Shown here one piece after another: positions 19,628 to 28,418 of a stretch of DNA of 33,399 nt. A model generated the notes under the pieces. The model did not search any database. It worked only from the letters and a program-made list of their open reading frames with translations, and was not told where the DNA came from. Positions within the stretch are counted from its first letter, which is position 1. Each line of letters opens with the position of its first letter. This DNA is from Actinotalea sp. C106 (GTDB lineage Bacteria > Actinomycetota > Actinomycetes > Actinomycetales > Cellulomonadaceae). The position numbers and the translations under genes were made by a program. The DNA is taken from NCBI RefSeq assembly GCF_023630195.1, contig NZ_JALPKN010000004.1:1-33399 (forward strand). Direction: 5' to 3'.

Positions 19628-20776
19628 CTAGAGCATCACGGCCGTACCGCCGGCCTCACGGCTGACCTCGGCGTAGGCCGCGGCGAGCAGGGACGGGTCG
19701 GGGCCCTCGAGCCGGCTGGGGCGGGCGACGTCGTCCAGGACGACGAAGCGCAGCAGGTCCCCGCGGGTCTTCTTGTCGCGGCGCATCGCGCTCTGGAGCT
19801 GCTCCCAGCGGTCCCCGCGGTAGGTGGTGGGCAGACCGACGGCGGTGAGGATCGCGCGGTGCCGGTCGACGACCTCGTCGGACAGGCGTCCCGCGAGCCG
19901 GGCGAGCTCGGCGACGTAGACCATGCCGACGGCGACCGCGGCCCCGTGCCGCCACTGGTAGCGCTCGACGAGCTCGATGGCGTGACCGAAGGTGTGCCCG
20001 TAGTTGAGGATCTCGCGCAGGCCGGACTCGCGCAGGTCCTGCCCGACGACGTCGGCCTTGACCTGGACCGCACGTTCGATGAGCTCGCGGAGCACGGGGC
20101 GCACCTCCTCGGAGAGCTCGGGGGCGGTCAGGGCGGCGGCGTGCTCCTCGACGAGCTCGAGGATCTGTGGGTCCGCGATGAACCCGCACTTGATGACCTC
20201 GGCGAGGCCGGCGGTGCGGTCGTGCACGGGCAGGGAGTCCAGGCTCGCGAGGTCGCACAGCACACCGGCAGGCGGGTGGAAGGCCCCGACGAGGTTCTTG
20301 CCCTCGGCGGTGTTGATGCCGGTCTTGCCCCCGACGGCGGCGTCGACCATCGCGAGCAGCGTGGTCGGCACGTGGATGACGCGGATCCCGCGGAGCCAGG
20401 TCGCGGCGACGAAACCCGCGAGGTCGGTGGTCGCTCCCCCGCCGAGCCCGACGACGGCGTCGCTGCGGGTGAAGTCCGCCTGGCCCAGCACCTGCCAGCA
20501 GAAGGCGGCGACCTGGGCGTGCTTGGCCTCCTCGGCCTCGGGGATCTCCGCGAGGAAGGCCTCATACCCCTGGGCCACGAGGTCCTCGCGCACCGCCTCG
20601 GCCGAGGTGGCCAGGGCTCCGGGGTGGATGACCAGGACGCGCTGCACGCCGGGGCCGAGCAGCCGCGGCAGCTCGCCGAGCAGGCGGTCCCCCACGACGA
20701 CGTCGTAGGGGGCGTCCCCGGAGACGGTCACCACGGTGGGGGCGTCGGCGGGGGGCGTGGTCGGGCTGTCGGTCAT
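19628..20776 (-). CDS. aroB: 3-dehydroquinate synthase
   Basis: Second shikimate step, converting DAHP to 3-dehydroquinate with NAD and a divalent metal. The 382-residue protein has VVGLGGGATTDLAGFVAATW, HVPTTLLAMVDAAVGGKTGIN, then LAEVIKCGFIAD and the metal-binding LNYGHTFGHAIE with RHGAAVAVGM. A C-terminal RRDKKTRGD segment completes the fold. The ATG overlaps the aroK stop as ATGA (20773-20776), so the two are translationally coupled. Confidence 0.97.
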   Translation of the reverse strand: MTDSPTTPPADAPTVVTVSGDAPYDVVVGDRLLGELPRLLGPGVQRVLVIHPGALATSAEAVREDLVAQGYEAFLAEIPEAEEAKHAQVAAFCWQVLGQADFTRSDAVVGLGGGATTDLAGFVAATWLRGIRVIHVPTTLLAMVDAAVGGKTGINTAEGKNLVGAFHPPAGVLCDLASLDSLPVHDRTAGLAEVIKCGFIADPQILELVEEHAAALTAPELSEEVRPVLRELIERAVQVKADVVGQDLRESGLREILNYGHTFGHAIELVERYQWRHGAAVAVGMVYVAELARLAGRLSDEVVDRHRAILTAVGLPTTYRGDRWEQLQSAMRRDKKTRGDLLRFVVLDDVARPSRLEGPDPSLLAAAYAEVSREAGGTAVML

Positions 20777-21333
20777 GCGATCTCCTCGCGGATGCGCTGG
20801 GCGACGTCACCGGGGCGCATCCCGTCGGTCACCACGCGGAGGTTGGCGACGCGCTCGTAGATGGGGCGGCGGGCCTCCATGAGGGCCTGCCACTGGGCGC
20901 GCGGGTTGCCCAGCAGGAGGGGGCGCGCGGTGTTGAAGCCGACCCGCGGGGCGGCGTGGGCGAGGCTCACGTCGAGGAAGACGACGAGCCCGCCGGCCTC
21001 GCGGTACTCGACCAGCCCCTGCTCGGCGCGCGGGTCGAGCACCGCGCCGCCGCCGAGGGCGAGGACGCCGTCGTGCTCGCGCAGGGCGGTCAGGACGGCG
21101 TCGAGCTCGAGCTCGCGGAAGTGGGGCTCGCCCTCGTCGACGAAGATCTCGCGGATGGGCTTGCCGGCGCGCTGCTCGACGTCGTTGTCGGTGTCCCGGC
21201 CGTGCACGCCGAGGGTCAGGGCCAGGGCGCGGGCGACGGTCGACTTGCCCGAGCCGGGCGGGCCGATGAGGACGGCGCGGGGACGCAGCGTCGGGGTCGC
21301 CCCCTCCAGGCCGTCCCCGTGGGGGGCGCTCAT
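20773..21333 (-). CDS. aroK: Shikimate kinase
   Basis: Phosphorylates shikimate at the 3-hydroxyl with ATP. The 186-residue protein has the P-loop [18 protein letters not shown] (about 21-38), the shikimate-binding [18 protein letters not shown] with the substrate arginine, [11 protein letters not shown], and the lid segment [16 protein letters not shown], ending with RRPIYERVA. The ATG at 21333 overlaps the aroC stop by four bases, which supports this start over the much longer open frame that continues into aroC. A roughly 18-residue N-terminal tail precedes the core. Confidence 0.95.
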   Translation of the reverse strand: MSAPHGDGLEGATPTLRPRAVLIGPPGSGKSTVARALALTLGVHGRDTDNDVEQRAGKPIREIFVDEGEPHFRELELDAVLTALREHDGVLALGGGAVLDPRAEQGLVEYREAGGLVVFLDVSLAHAAPRVGFNTARPLLLGNPRAQWQALMEARRPIYERVANLRVVTDGMRPGDVAQRIREEIA

Positions 21334-22550
21334 CGCTGCAGCTCGGGGATCGCGTCGAGGTAGGCCTGGTGGTTGCGGGCGACCTCGGCGACGCTGTCCC
21401 CGCCGAACTTCTCGATCACTGCCTCGGCGAGGACCAGGGCGACCATCGCCTCGGCGACGACGGCCGCGGGGGGCACCGCGCACACGTCCGAGCGCTGGTG
21501 GATGGCCTGGGCGGTCTCCCCCGTGCTGACGTCGACGGTGCCCAGCGCGCGCGGCACGGTCGAGATGGGCTTCATCGCGGCCCTGACCCGGAGCACCTCG
21601 CCGTTCGACATGCCGCCCTCGACGCCGCCCGCGCGGTTGGTGCGGCGTCGGATGAGGCCGGTCTCGGGGTCGCGCTCGATCTCGTCGTGGGCCTGCGAAC
21701 CACGGCGCTGCGCGGTGCGGAACCCGTCGCCGATCTCGGCCCCCTTGATGGCCTGGATGCCGAGCAGGGCTGCGGCGAGCCGTGCGTCGAGCCGCCGGTC
21801 CCAGTGCGTGTAGCTGCCGAGGCCGGTCGGGACGCCGTAGGCGAGCACCTCGACGACGCCGCCCAGGGTGTCGCCGTCCTTCTGGCACTGGTCGATCTCG
21901 GCGACCATGGCAGCGGAGGTCTCGGCGTGGAAGCAGCGCACCGGGTCGGCGTCGAGGGCGGCGAGGTCCTCGGGGGTCGGCAGTACGGCGTCCTCAGGGG
22001 CGCCGACCGGACCGATGGCCACGACGTGGGAGACCAGGCGCAGGCCGACGGCCTGCTCGAGGAAGCGGGCCGCGACGGTCCCGAGGGCCACCCTGGTCGC
22101 GGTCTCCCGCGCCGAGGCTCGCTCGAGCACCGGCCGGGCGTCGGGGAAGCCGAACTTGCGCATGCCGACCAGGTCCGCGTGACCGGGCCGGGGGCGGGTC
22201 AGCGGCCGGTTGCGGGCCACCTCGCGCTCGTCGCCCGTGCCCGCGTCGACCAGCAGCCGCTCGGGGTCGACCGGGTCGGCCGACATGACGTCGACCCACT
22301 TGGGCCACTCGGTGTTGGCGATCTCGATGGCCATCGGGCCGCCCTGGCTCACGCCGTGCCGCAGGCCAGCCAGCACGCGGACCTCGTCCTGCTCGAACTT
22401 CATCCGGGCGCCCCGCCCGTACCCCAGCCGCCGTCGGGCCAGGGCCGCCTGGACGTCGGCGGTCGTGACCTCGACCCCGGCCGGCAGGCCCTCGATGATC
22501 CCCACCAGGGCGGGACCGTGGGACTCCCCGGACGTCAACCAGCGCAGCAT
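21330..22550 (-). CDS. aroC: Chorismate synthase
   Basis: Last shikimate-pathway step, EPSP to chorismate using reduced FMN. The 406-residue protein begins [21 protein letters not shown] and carries the signature segments [49 protein letters not shown] and the C-terminal [18 protein letters not shown]. The ATG at 22550 has GGGAGG eight bases upstream. The open frame continues upstream but the family N-terminus fixes this start. It is the first gene of aroC-aroK-aroB and follows a large hairpin that separates it from the pilus genes. Confidence 0.97.
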   Translation of the reverse strand: MLRWLTSGESHGPALVGIIEGLPAGVEVTTADVQAALARRRLGYGRGARMKFEQDEVRVLAGLRHGVSQGGPMAIEIANTEWPKWVDVMSADPVDPERLLVDAGTGDEREVARNRPLTRPRPGHADLVGMRKFGFPDARPVLERASARETATRVALGTVAARFLEQAVGLRLVSHVVAIGPVGAPEDAVLPTPEDLAALDADPVRCFHAETSAAMVAEIDQCQKDGDTLGGVVEVLAYGVPTGLGSYTHWDRRLDARLAAALLGIQAIKGAEIGDGFRTAQRRGSQAHDEIERDPETGLIRRRTNRAGGVEGGMSNGEVLRVRAAMKPISTVPRALGTVDVSTGETAQAIHQRSDVCAVPPAAVVAEAMVALVLAEAVIEKFGGDSVAEVARNHQAYLDAIPELQR

Positions 22551-22577
22551 GGCGTCATCCTCCCACGGGGCCCGGAC

Positions 22578-22620
22578 GCACCTCGGCCCGCGTCCGGGCT
22601 GCGGACGCGGGCCGAGGTGC
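22578..22620 (-). terminator. 19-bp perfect hairpin after pilO, probable transcription terminator
   Basis: Arms GCACCTCGGCCCGCGTCCG (22578-22596) and its exact complement (22602-22620) flank a five-base loop. The hairpin lies 30 bases after the pilO stop and 27 bases before the aroC start. There is no U-tract, which is common for actinobacterial terminators. It probably ends the pilus operon and insulates aroC. Confidence 0.75.
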
Positions 22621-22650
22621 TGCGATGTGCTCGTCGAGCTGGTGCTGGGC

Positions 22651-23463
22651 TCAGGACCCCGCGACCGGCGCGAACGGGTTGCGGTCGCTCGACGGCAGCT
22701 CGGCAGACGGCGACTCCGTCGGCTCTTCACCCTCGACCGGCTCGTCGCTGGGGGTCGCGGCCGCCTGGTCGGTGAGCACGTAGATGTTGCCGTCGATGGT
22801 GGCCTCCAGGTCGCCCGCGGCCGTGGCGGGACGACCCCCGGAGGCCTCGGCGGCCTGCTGCGTGGTCGTGTTCAAGGCGGTCACCAGGAGCAGCCGGTCG
22901 GTGCCCTCCTGGGCACCCTCGAGGAAGGCTGCGACGTCGGCGTAGGTGCCGACGACGGTGAGGGAGACCGGGATGGCGACGAGGCGGGTGGCCGGCTCGG
23001 GCTCGGCGGGTGCGGCCGCCGCGTCGGGGTCGGCGGTGATGTCCTCACCCTCGGGCTCGGTCGTGTCCTCGGTCTCGGCCGGGGCCGTGGCGACGGGCGT
23101 GGCCACCGGTACCTCGAGGGTCGCGGCCGGACCAGGGCTGACCCCGACGATGGTCACCTTGTACGTCGTCGCCATCTCCTCGAGCTCACGCAGATACCCG
23201 GGGAGGGCCGCGGCGACGGGGATCTGGGCCTGCAGGCCGGCGAGCTCGGCCTTGTAGGTGTCGATCTCGGCGAACTGCTTCTCGAGGGTGGCGAGCTGGA
23301 GGCGGAGGGTGTCCTCACGCGCCTGCTCGTCCACGATGTAGTCGCGGGTCTCCTGGGTCTCGGCGAGCTTGGGGGTCACGGCGAGGAACCAGGTCCCGAC
23401 GAGGATCAGCAGGCTCAGCACCACGGTGCCGATGACCCACGTCCGTGCGGAGGAGGTACTCAT
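22651..23463 (-). CDS. pilO: Type IV pilus assembly protein PilO-like
   Basis: A 270-residue bitopic membrane protein. One transmembrane helix near residues 9-29 ([20 protein letters not shown]) is followed by a coiled-coil (about 35-80, [20 protein letters not shown] on), a ferredoxin-like part interrupted by an acidic Ala/Pro/Glu-rich insert (about 118-160), and a C-terminal acidic tail. PilO pairs with PilN to link cytoplasmic PilM to the outer part of the pilus machine. The ATG is one base after the pilN stop. Long low-complexity segments are unusual compared with proteobacterial PilO but topology, coiled coil and gene order support the call. Confidence 0.85.
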   Translation of the reverse strand: MSTSSARTWVIGTVVLSLLILVGTWFLAVTPKLAETQETRDYIVDEQAREDTLRLQLATLEKQFAEIDTYKAELAGLQAQIPVAAALPGYLRELEEMATTYKVTIVGVSPGPAATLEVPVATPVATAPAETEDTTEPEGEDITADPDAAAAPAEPEPATRLVAIPVSLTVVGTYADVAAFLEGAQEGTDRLLLVTALNTTTQQAAEASGGRPATAAGDLEATIDGNIYVLTDQAAATPSDEPVEGEEPTESPSAELPSSDRNPFAPVAGS

Positions 23464-23464
23464 G

Positions 23465-24157
23465 TCAGCTGGTCTCCTCGTCGATGAAGCGCTGGGCGTA
23501 GGCGTCCTCGGTGATCTGCACCGTGCCCGACAGCTGGTAGTACACGCCGGACTCGTCGGTGATCTGCGCCGAGGACAACCACGGGTCGGTGAACCCGGGC
23601 ACCTCGGCGAGCTGCTCGATCCAGTCGGCGGTGTCCGGCAGGGTGAGCGACCGAGCCGTGAACGTGAGGGTCCCGACGTTGGGCGCATGGAGCGGGTCGG
23701 TCGGGGCCGTCGGTGGCGTCGTGGGGGTCGCCGCGTTGACGCCGAAGGTGTCGAAGCTGACCCCCGCCGGTGCGGTCGCGGCCACCGCAGCCAGGTACGG
23801 GCGCCACAGCACCTCGGTGGACATGCCGAGCTCGCGCGCCTCGGTCGTCTCGGAGAGCTGGCCCAGCACGCGGGGCACCTCGGCGTACTGGGCCTGCTCG
23901 GCGAGCAGAGCCTGGTTGGTGTCCTGCAGCTCGGTCAGCTCGTTCTGCGCCTGGGTCGCGGAGAACGAGGCCCAGACGAAGAGCATCCCGGCGACGAGGA
24001 TCACGATCAGGACGCTGATGCCGAGCCAGGTCTTGACGCGGCCGAGCTGACGCCCGGCCCGCACCTCGGGGGGCAGCAGGTTGACCTGCGGCAGTCCGGG
24101 AGCGCCCGGGACGGCTGCGCGGGTGTGCACCGGGGCTGGTGCGGCGGTGGTGGTCAC
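23465..24157 (-). CDS. pilN: Type IV pilus assembly protein PilN-like
   Basis: A 230-residue bitopic membrane protein. The N-terminal cytoplasmic tail contains the PilN signature VNLLPPEV (about residue 25), which in other systems docks into PilM. One transmembrane helix follows (about 45-65, LGISVLIVILVAGMLFVW), then a short coiled coil (QAQNELTELQDTNQALLAEQ) and an extracytoplasmic domain. The GTG start overlaps the pilM stop (GTGA, 24154-24157). It forms the M-N-O alignment subcomplex with its neighbours. Confidence 0.88.
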   Translation of the reverse strand: MTTTAAPAPVHTRAAVPGAPGLPQVNLLPPEVRAGRQLGRVKTWLGISVLIVILVAGMLFVWASFSATQAQNELTELQDTNQALLAEQAQYAEVPRVLGQLSETTEARELGMSTEVLWRPYLAAVAATAPAGVSFDTFGVNAATPTTPPTAPTDPLHAPNVGTLTFTARSLTLPDTADWIEQLAEVPGFTDPWLSSAQITDESGVYYQLSGTVQITEDAYAQRFIDEETS

Positions 24158-25215
24158 GCGGCAACTCCAAAGGCCAGGCCGACGGGGATCGCCAGCAACG
24201 AGCTCGAGGACGGCAGATTCCGCTCGGCGGCACCGGACACCTTGAGCGTCGCGAGCGGGTCGCCGAAGGCCACGGGGAGCCGGCTGGCCGTCGACAGGTA
24301 CTGCCCGAGACCGGGAAGAAGACCACCGCCTCCGGTCAGCAGCGCGACGTCGATGCCCGCGCCGGGGTTGTTCCCCGCGTAGTACACGAACGTGTTGCGG
24401 ACCGCCTCGACCAGGGTGCGGGTGACCTCACCGACCGCGGCAGCACCGGCGGAGAGCTCTGGTGCGACGGAGTAGCCGATCCCGATCTCGGTCTTCAGGT
24501 GCTCGGCCTCGGGACCGGCGATCTGCATCTGGCCAGCCAGGGCATCAGTGACGTCCTGGCCGCCCGAGGGCAGGGTGCGGGCGAAGCGGGGGATGCCGTG
24601 CGCGGAGATGATCACGTTCGTCGTGCGGGCGCCGACGTCGACGAGGGCGACGACCTTCTGGGCGTGCTCGCCCCGCGCCATGGCGCGCAGGAGGGCGAAG
24701 GCGTTGAGGTCGACCATCTGAGGGTGCAGGCCCGCGCTCTCGGCGGCCATCACGTTGGATCGCACGGTCTCGCGCGAAGCTGCGACGAGCATGCCCTGGA
24801 CCGTCCGTCCCGAGGTCCCGACGTACTCACCGACCGGGTAGTAGTCGAGCAGCGCATCCTCGACCGGCATCGGCAGGAGCTCCTGCACGTGGAAGGGCAG
24901 CGAGGCGCGCAGCTGGTGCATCGGCAGCCACGGCAGGTCGAGCTCACGCACGATCACGCGGGGGTTGCCCACGCCCAGCACGACGTCGCGGGTGCTGAAC
25001 TTGGCCCGGCGCCACAGGTCACGCAGGGCCGAGGCCACGGTCTCGGGCTCGGCCACCTCGGCGTCCAGCACCGCACCGGCCGGCAGGCCGACCTCGGCGT
25101 ACCTCACCAGCGTGGGCTGGTGCTTGCCCGTGGGGCCGCCCGGTCCGAACTCGAGCTCGGCCGCCCTGACGGCGGTCGACCCGATGTCGAGACCGACCAC
25201 TCGCGATTTCCCCAT
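24154..25215 (-). CDS. pilM: Type IV pilus assembly ATPase-fold protein PilM
   Basis: A 353-residue actin-like cytoplasmic protein that binds the PilN tail. The actin-fold signatures are visible: phosphate-1 VVGLDIGSTAVRAAEL at the N-terminus, phosphate-2 VVALVDVGARTTNVIIS near the middle, and the adenosine motif DVALLTGGGGLLPGLGQYLS. LPFHVQELLPMPVEDALLDY is characteristic of PilM. The ATG at 25215 is preferred to a much longer open frame reaching upstream into the prepilin peptidase gene, because the family starts here and GGAGAG precedes it. It is the first gene of pilM-pilN-pilO and is preceded by a FliA-like promoter element. Confidence 0.94.
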   Translation of the reverse strand: MGKSRVVGLDIGSTAVRAAELEFGPGGPTGKHQPTLVRYAEVGLPAGAVLDAEVAEPETVASALRDLWRRAKFSTRDVVLGVGNPRVIVRELDLPWLPMHQLRASLPFHVQELLPMPVEDALLDYYPVGEYVGTSGRTVQGMLVAASRETVRSNVMAAESAGLHPQMVDLNAFALLRAMARGEHAQKVVALVDVGARTTNVIISAHGIPRFARTLPSGGQDVTDALAGQMQIAGPEAEHLKTEIGIGYSVAPELSAGAAAVGEVTRTLVEAVRNTFVYYAGNNPGAGIDVALLTGGGGLLPGLGQYLSTASRLPVAFGDPLATLKVSGAAERNLPSSSSLLAIPVGLAFGVAA

Positions 25216-25259
25216 GGATTCTCTCCGCCTCTGATGGTTGTCCAGCGCGCATGCAGATT

Positions 25260-25290
25260 CCTTATCGGTGCATGGCGGCGCATTCTTGAG
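25260..25290 (-). promoter_or_regulatory. Candidate FliA/WhiG-type (sigma-28) promoter of pilMNO
   Basis: On the minus strand CTCAAG (25285-25290) is separated by 15 bases from ACCGATAA (25262-25269). The -10 matches GCCGATAA at seven of eight positions. The leader to the pilM ATG would be about 40 bases. The element matches the one before pilA in both sequence and spacing. I recall that FliA-dependent promoters in motile actinobacteria such as Actinoplanes have a CTCA-type -35. Confidence 0.6.
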
Positions 25291-25301
25291 GGAAACCACC
25301 C

Positions 25302-25317
25302 GACGGCGTGAGCCGTC
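25302..25317 (-). terminator. Small hairpin between prepilin peptidase and pilM, possible terminator
   Basis: GACGGC and GCCGTC (25302-25307, 25312-25317) pair around a four-base loop. On the minus strand the stem is followed by GGGTGGTTTCCC, with only a short T-run. It lies between the prepilin peptidase stop and the pilM promoter candidate, where a partial terminator would make sense. Confidence 0.4.
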
Positions 25318-25364
25318 ACGTCGGACGGATGCCGAGACCTCGGCGCCATGCCTTGAGCTCGGCG

Positions 25365-26186
25365 CTAGAGGATCAGCCCGAGGTAGGCCGACCAGAGCGC
25401 CTCGCCCCAAGCGATCCCGATCGCCGCCCCGGCCACCATCCAGGGGCCGAAGGGGATCCCGGACTTGCGCCCGGCACGTCCGGTCAGCACCAGTGCGACG
25501 GCGAACACGCCCCCGACGAGGAAGGCCGAGAAGGCCCCGATGACCAGGGCACCCCACCCCAGCCAGGCGAGGTAGAGCCCGAGCACGCCGGCGAGCTTGA
25601 CGTCCCCGAACCCCATGCCGCGCGGGTAGACGATGAGGAGCAGGAAGTAGAAGACGAAGAGGATCGCCCCGCCGAGGCCTGCGCGCAGCAGGCTGCCCCA
25701 GTCCCCCGTCCCCCAGGTCGCCAGCCCGAGGAGCGCGGCGGCCACGCCGTAGGACGGCAGCACGATGGCGTCGGGCAGCCGGTGCACGTCGATGTCGATC
25801 AACGTGAGCGCGAGCCCGATCGCCGCGAGGTAGAAGAAGGCGGGCAACGCCCACACCCCAGGGACGTCGACACCGAAGCGCGCCGTGACCAGCACGAAGA
25901 GCGCGGCCGTGGTGATCTCGACGAGCGGGTAGCGGGGCGAGATGCGCGCGTCGCAGTCGCGGCAGCGTCCGCGCAGCCACACCCAGGACAGGACCGGGAC
26001 GTTGTCGCGGCGCCGGATCGGGTGCTCGCACTGCGGGCACGCGCTGGGCGGCGAGACGATCGACTCGCGGCGGGGCACGCGCCACACCACGACGTTGAGG
26101 AAGGACCCGATGAGCAGGCCGAGCACCCCCGCCACGACGTAGACAGCGGTGAGCATCGGCCCGCTCACGGCCGGCAGGTCGGTCAT
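25365..26186 (-). CDS. pilD: Prepilin peptidase / N-methyltransferase (type IV leader peptidase)
   Basis: Membrane aspartyl protease that cleaves class III leaders after glycine and N-methylates the new N-terminus of pilins. The 273-residue protein has about eight transmembrane helices, GSFLNVVVWRVPRRES after the first, and the cytoplasmic zinc motif CPQC...CRDC (about 50-80). The two catalytic aspartates lie in LIDIDVHRLPD and GMGFGDVKLAG. The Cys motif implies the methyltransferase domain is present. The ATG lies one base after the PilX-like gene. Its substrates would include PilA and the three minor pilins here. Confidence 0.95.
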   Translation of the reverse strand: MTDLPAVSGPMLTAVYVVAGVLGLLIGSFLNVVVWRVPRRESIVSPPSACPQCEHPIRRRDNVPVLSWVWLRGRCRDCDARISPRYPLVEITTAALFVLVTARFGVDVPGVWALPAFFYLAAIGLALTLIDIDVHRLPDAIVLPSYGVAAALLGLATWGTGDWGSLLRAGLGGAILFVFYFLLLIVYPRGMGFGDVKLAGVLGLYLAWLGWGALVIGAFSAFLVGGVFAVALVLTGRAGRKSGIPFGPWMVAGAAIGIAWGEALWSAYLGLIL

Positions 26187-26187
26187 C

Positions 26188-27792
26188 TCAGGGGATCTCC
26201 TGGTACCCGTCCAGCGAGGCCTGGATGGACGTGGGCGGCGCGTTCCACTTCTGGCCGAGGCCAGAGTTGCACTGCGTGACCGTGATCTTGGACCAGGCGT
26301 CGTACTTGTCACCGAGCGAGGCGCAGCGGCCCCAGTGGTCGCGGAACGTGTAGGAGTCACCGTAGTTGCCGGTGTCGGCGTACCGGGTCCACTTCTGGTT
26401 GTTGGCCGCCCCGTTGCACGCGCTCGTGAGGGTCACGTAGCCGCCCTCGGTGTTGGGTGAGACCAGGCACCACCGGTCAGAGGTGCTGCCCTGGTTGTAC
26501 ACGTAGATCTGCTGCGCCGCGGCGATCCCGACCTTGTCCGGTGGCTCGGAGTAGTACCACTTGTGGTTCCAGTCCAGCCGGGAGCCACCCGAGGGGTCCT
26601 GCTTGCAGGGGTACACGATCATGAACGCCTTACCCACCTGCCTGTCGGTCACGTCGAAGCAGCGTCCGAACTCGAGGTAGTTGACGATCTGTATCGTGCT
26701 CGCGCCTGCCGGACCGGCGCCCACGCGGGGGTCAGGGTTGAAGGAGCCCCACTCGTTGTTGTTCGCCGCCTGGTTCCAGACATGCAGGTAGCGGCCGCTC
26801 ACGACGTCGGAGCGCACCCCGCTCGAGAGCCAGAAGTTGCTGTACCCGTTGGAGATCGGACTCTGCTGGCCCCGCCAGATGGCGCCGCCTTCCCAGCTGA
26901 AGAGCTGGTTCCAGCGAGAGGCCGACGTCTCGGGCACGCACACCTGGAGAGTCGCGAGCACGGGCGTCGTGCCGTTCGGGCTACCCGTCACGCACAGCGG
27001 CTCCTGCCCGGTTCCCGGAACCGTCGTGCTGGCCAGCTTGATGCGGTAGTCCGCGTCATACAGCCAGAGCTGGTGCACGTCGTCGGTCCCGCAGGTCACC
27101 GCAGGCACGTACTTCACGTACGCCCCGACGGTCGCCGACTCCGCCTCCAGGCAGAAGCGGTCCGGCGTGAAGGCCGCACGGCTGTCATAGCTGTAGATCA
27201 GCCCGCCGGGAATGTTGTTGTTCGTGATCTGGAACTCGTAGACGACCTGGACGGTGCGGTTGCCCGCGTCCGCACTCATCCCGGCGACACCCTCACCGAC
27301 ACCTTCGGAGGTCACCAGCGCGTACGTGGGGTCCCCCGACGGGCCCGAGCCCGGGGTGCAGCCCATCGCGTGGCTCGCGAGCCACGCGTCGGGGCGCCCG
27401 GTCGGGTCCTCGAGGTAGTACCGCACGGTCGCGGCGTAGCGCAGGCCGTCACCCGCACCGCCCACCGGCCCTTCGGCGGTGCACGGCAGCTTGTTCGTGT
27501 CGCCGTAGACGGTGTTGGTCACGTCGGGCGGCGCGTCGGCAGTACGGATCTGGCCGACGACGGCGTTCACGCCGGCCTCGGCAGCGAAGACCGTCTGGCT
27601 GCTGGTCCTGGCGAAGGACGTCGGGACCAGCTGCGAGAGCAGCACGCCGAGCAGCAGGATGCTGAGCATCGCCGTGAGCATGATCGCGATGAGCGTGGTC
27701 ACCATGGCCATGCCGGAGTCGTCGTGCCGGACGGCACGACCCATCCCGGCGCGACGCAGCGCACGCTCGGCGGCGGGGGGCAGAGGGATCAC
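26188..27792 (-). CDS. PilX-like minor pilin with C-terminal ricin-B-like beta-trefoil repeats
   Basis: A 534-residue protein. The basic leader ends at Gly27, followed by a PilX-type hydrophobic helix (about 28-52, MAMVTTLIAIMLTAMLSILL) and the PilX-like VFAAEAGVNAVV segment. From about 205 to 520 it holds repeated lectin-like units, each with a CLxxx/CVT/CFDV/CLVS/CASL start and an aromatic end: HQLW (240-243), RWNQLFSW, NHKWYY, NNQKWTRY and GQKW (513-516). These QxW motifs and paired cysteines mark ricin-B-type beta-trefoils, probably two. The start chosen is GTG 27792, which overlaps the PilW-like stop by four bases and has TGGAG five bases upstream; a GTG at 27816 would add eight residues. 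A lectin on a minor pilin suggests glycan binding at the pilus tip, which is inferred. Confidence 0.85.
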   Translation of the reverse strand: MIPLPPAAERALRRAGMGRAVRHDDSGMAMVTTLIAIMLTAMLSILLLGVLLSQLVPTSFARTSSQTVFAAEAGVNAVVGQIRTADAPPDVTNTVYGDTNKLPCTAEGPVGGAGDGLRYAATVRYYLEDPTGRPDAWLASHAMGCTPGSGPSGDPTYALVTSEGVGEGVAGMSADAGNRTVQVVYEFQITNNNIPGGLIYSYDSRAAFTPDRFCLEAESATVGAYVKYVPAVTCGTDDVHQLWLYDADYRIKLASTTVPGTGQEPLCVTGSPNGTTPVLATLQVCVPETSASRWNQLFSWEGGAIWRGQQSPISNGYSNFWLSSGVRSDVVSGRYLHVWNQAANNNEWGSFNPDPRVGAGPAGASTIQIVNYLEFGRCFDVTDRQVGKAFMIVYPCKQDPSGGSRLDWNHKWYYSEPPDKVGIAAAQQIYVYNQGSTSDRWCLVSPNTEGGYVTLTSACNGAANNQKWTRYADTGNYGDSYTFRDHWGRCASLGDKYDAWSKITVTQCNSGLGQKWNAPPTSIQASLDGYQEIP

Positions 27793-28418
27793 GGTCGCTC
27801 CAGGAGGTTCTGGCACACCACGGTGTCGGTCGAGGCCTTGGCGCTGTTCCGGGCGACGAAGACCGTGCTGACGTCGGCCCCCGGCGCCGAGTCCGTACCG
27901 CCCTCGCCCGCGCCCGCGTCGAGGGCGACAGCCAGCTGTTGCCGGCTACGCCCGTCACCCACGGGGTACAAGGTGAACGGGGGGTGGACGGTCACGTCGT
28001 TGCGGATGTCGGTCGCGACGGTCCGCCAGCTGCTCCGCGTAGCAGACGGCGTGTCCCGCCAGGTGCGCTGCTGGAGCACACGGTTGGTCGGGTCGAGCCG
28101 CCACTGGGTGCACAGCGGGGCGAGCCCGTCCGGCTGCGACCCGGTCAGGAACTCGACGTAGTGCGACCCGCTGCCCCCCGTCCCCGGGGTGTTGATCGCC
28201 GAGGCGTAGCGGATCTGCCGGTCCATGGTCTGGAAGGCGCTCCGGACAGAGTTGCCCGCGGCCGTGACGTCCTGGGACCGCGACGTGCTGCGGGTCATCG
28301 TGATCAGCCCGCCGAAGAAGACGGCCAGGACGACCGTGAAGATGCCCATCGACACCAGGAGCTCGATGAGGGTCATCCCCTCATCACGGGACCGGAGGCG
28401 AGCGCGCAGGTGGTCCAT
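27789..28418 (-). CDS. PilW-like minor pilin
   Basis: A 209-residue pseudopilin. The leader MDHLRARLRSRDEG is cut after Gly14, and the mature protein starts MTLIELLVSMGIFTVVLAVFFG with the conserved Glu at mature position 5. The rest is a soluble domain with FQTMDRQIRYASAI, typical of PilW/PulJ-type minor pilins, and two well-separated cysteines. The ATG overlaps the stop of the upstream PilV-like gene by one base (TGATG), and its own stop overlaps the PilX-like gene. It probably belongs to a tip-priming complex with the two neighbouring minor pilins. Confidence 0.88.
   Translation of the reverse strand: MDHLRARLRSRDEGMTLIELLVSMGIFTVVLAVFFGGLITMTRSTSRSQDVTAAGNSVRSAFQTMDRQIRYASAINTPGTGGSGSHYVEFLTGSQPDGLAPLCTQWRLDPTNRVLQQRTWRDTPSATRSSWRTVATDIRNDVTVHPPFTLYPVGDGRSRQQLAVALDAGAGEGGTDSAPGADVSTVFVARNSAKASTDTVVCQNLLERP

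Noticed and set aside
19585-19640. Imperfect 14-bp repeat CGTG(A/C)TGCTCTAGG at the aroB stop and before aroQ
   Set aside because: One copy contains the aroB stop codon and the other overlaps the aroQ -10. It may be a small local duplication but I see no function beyond those elements.
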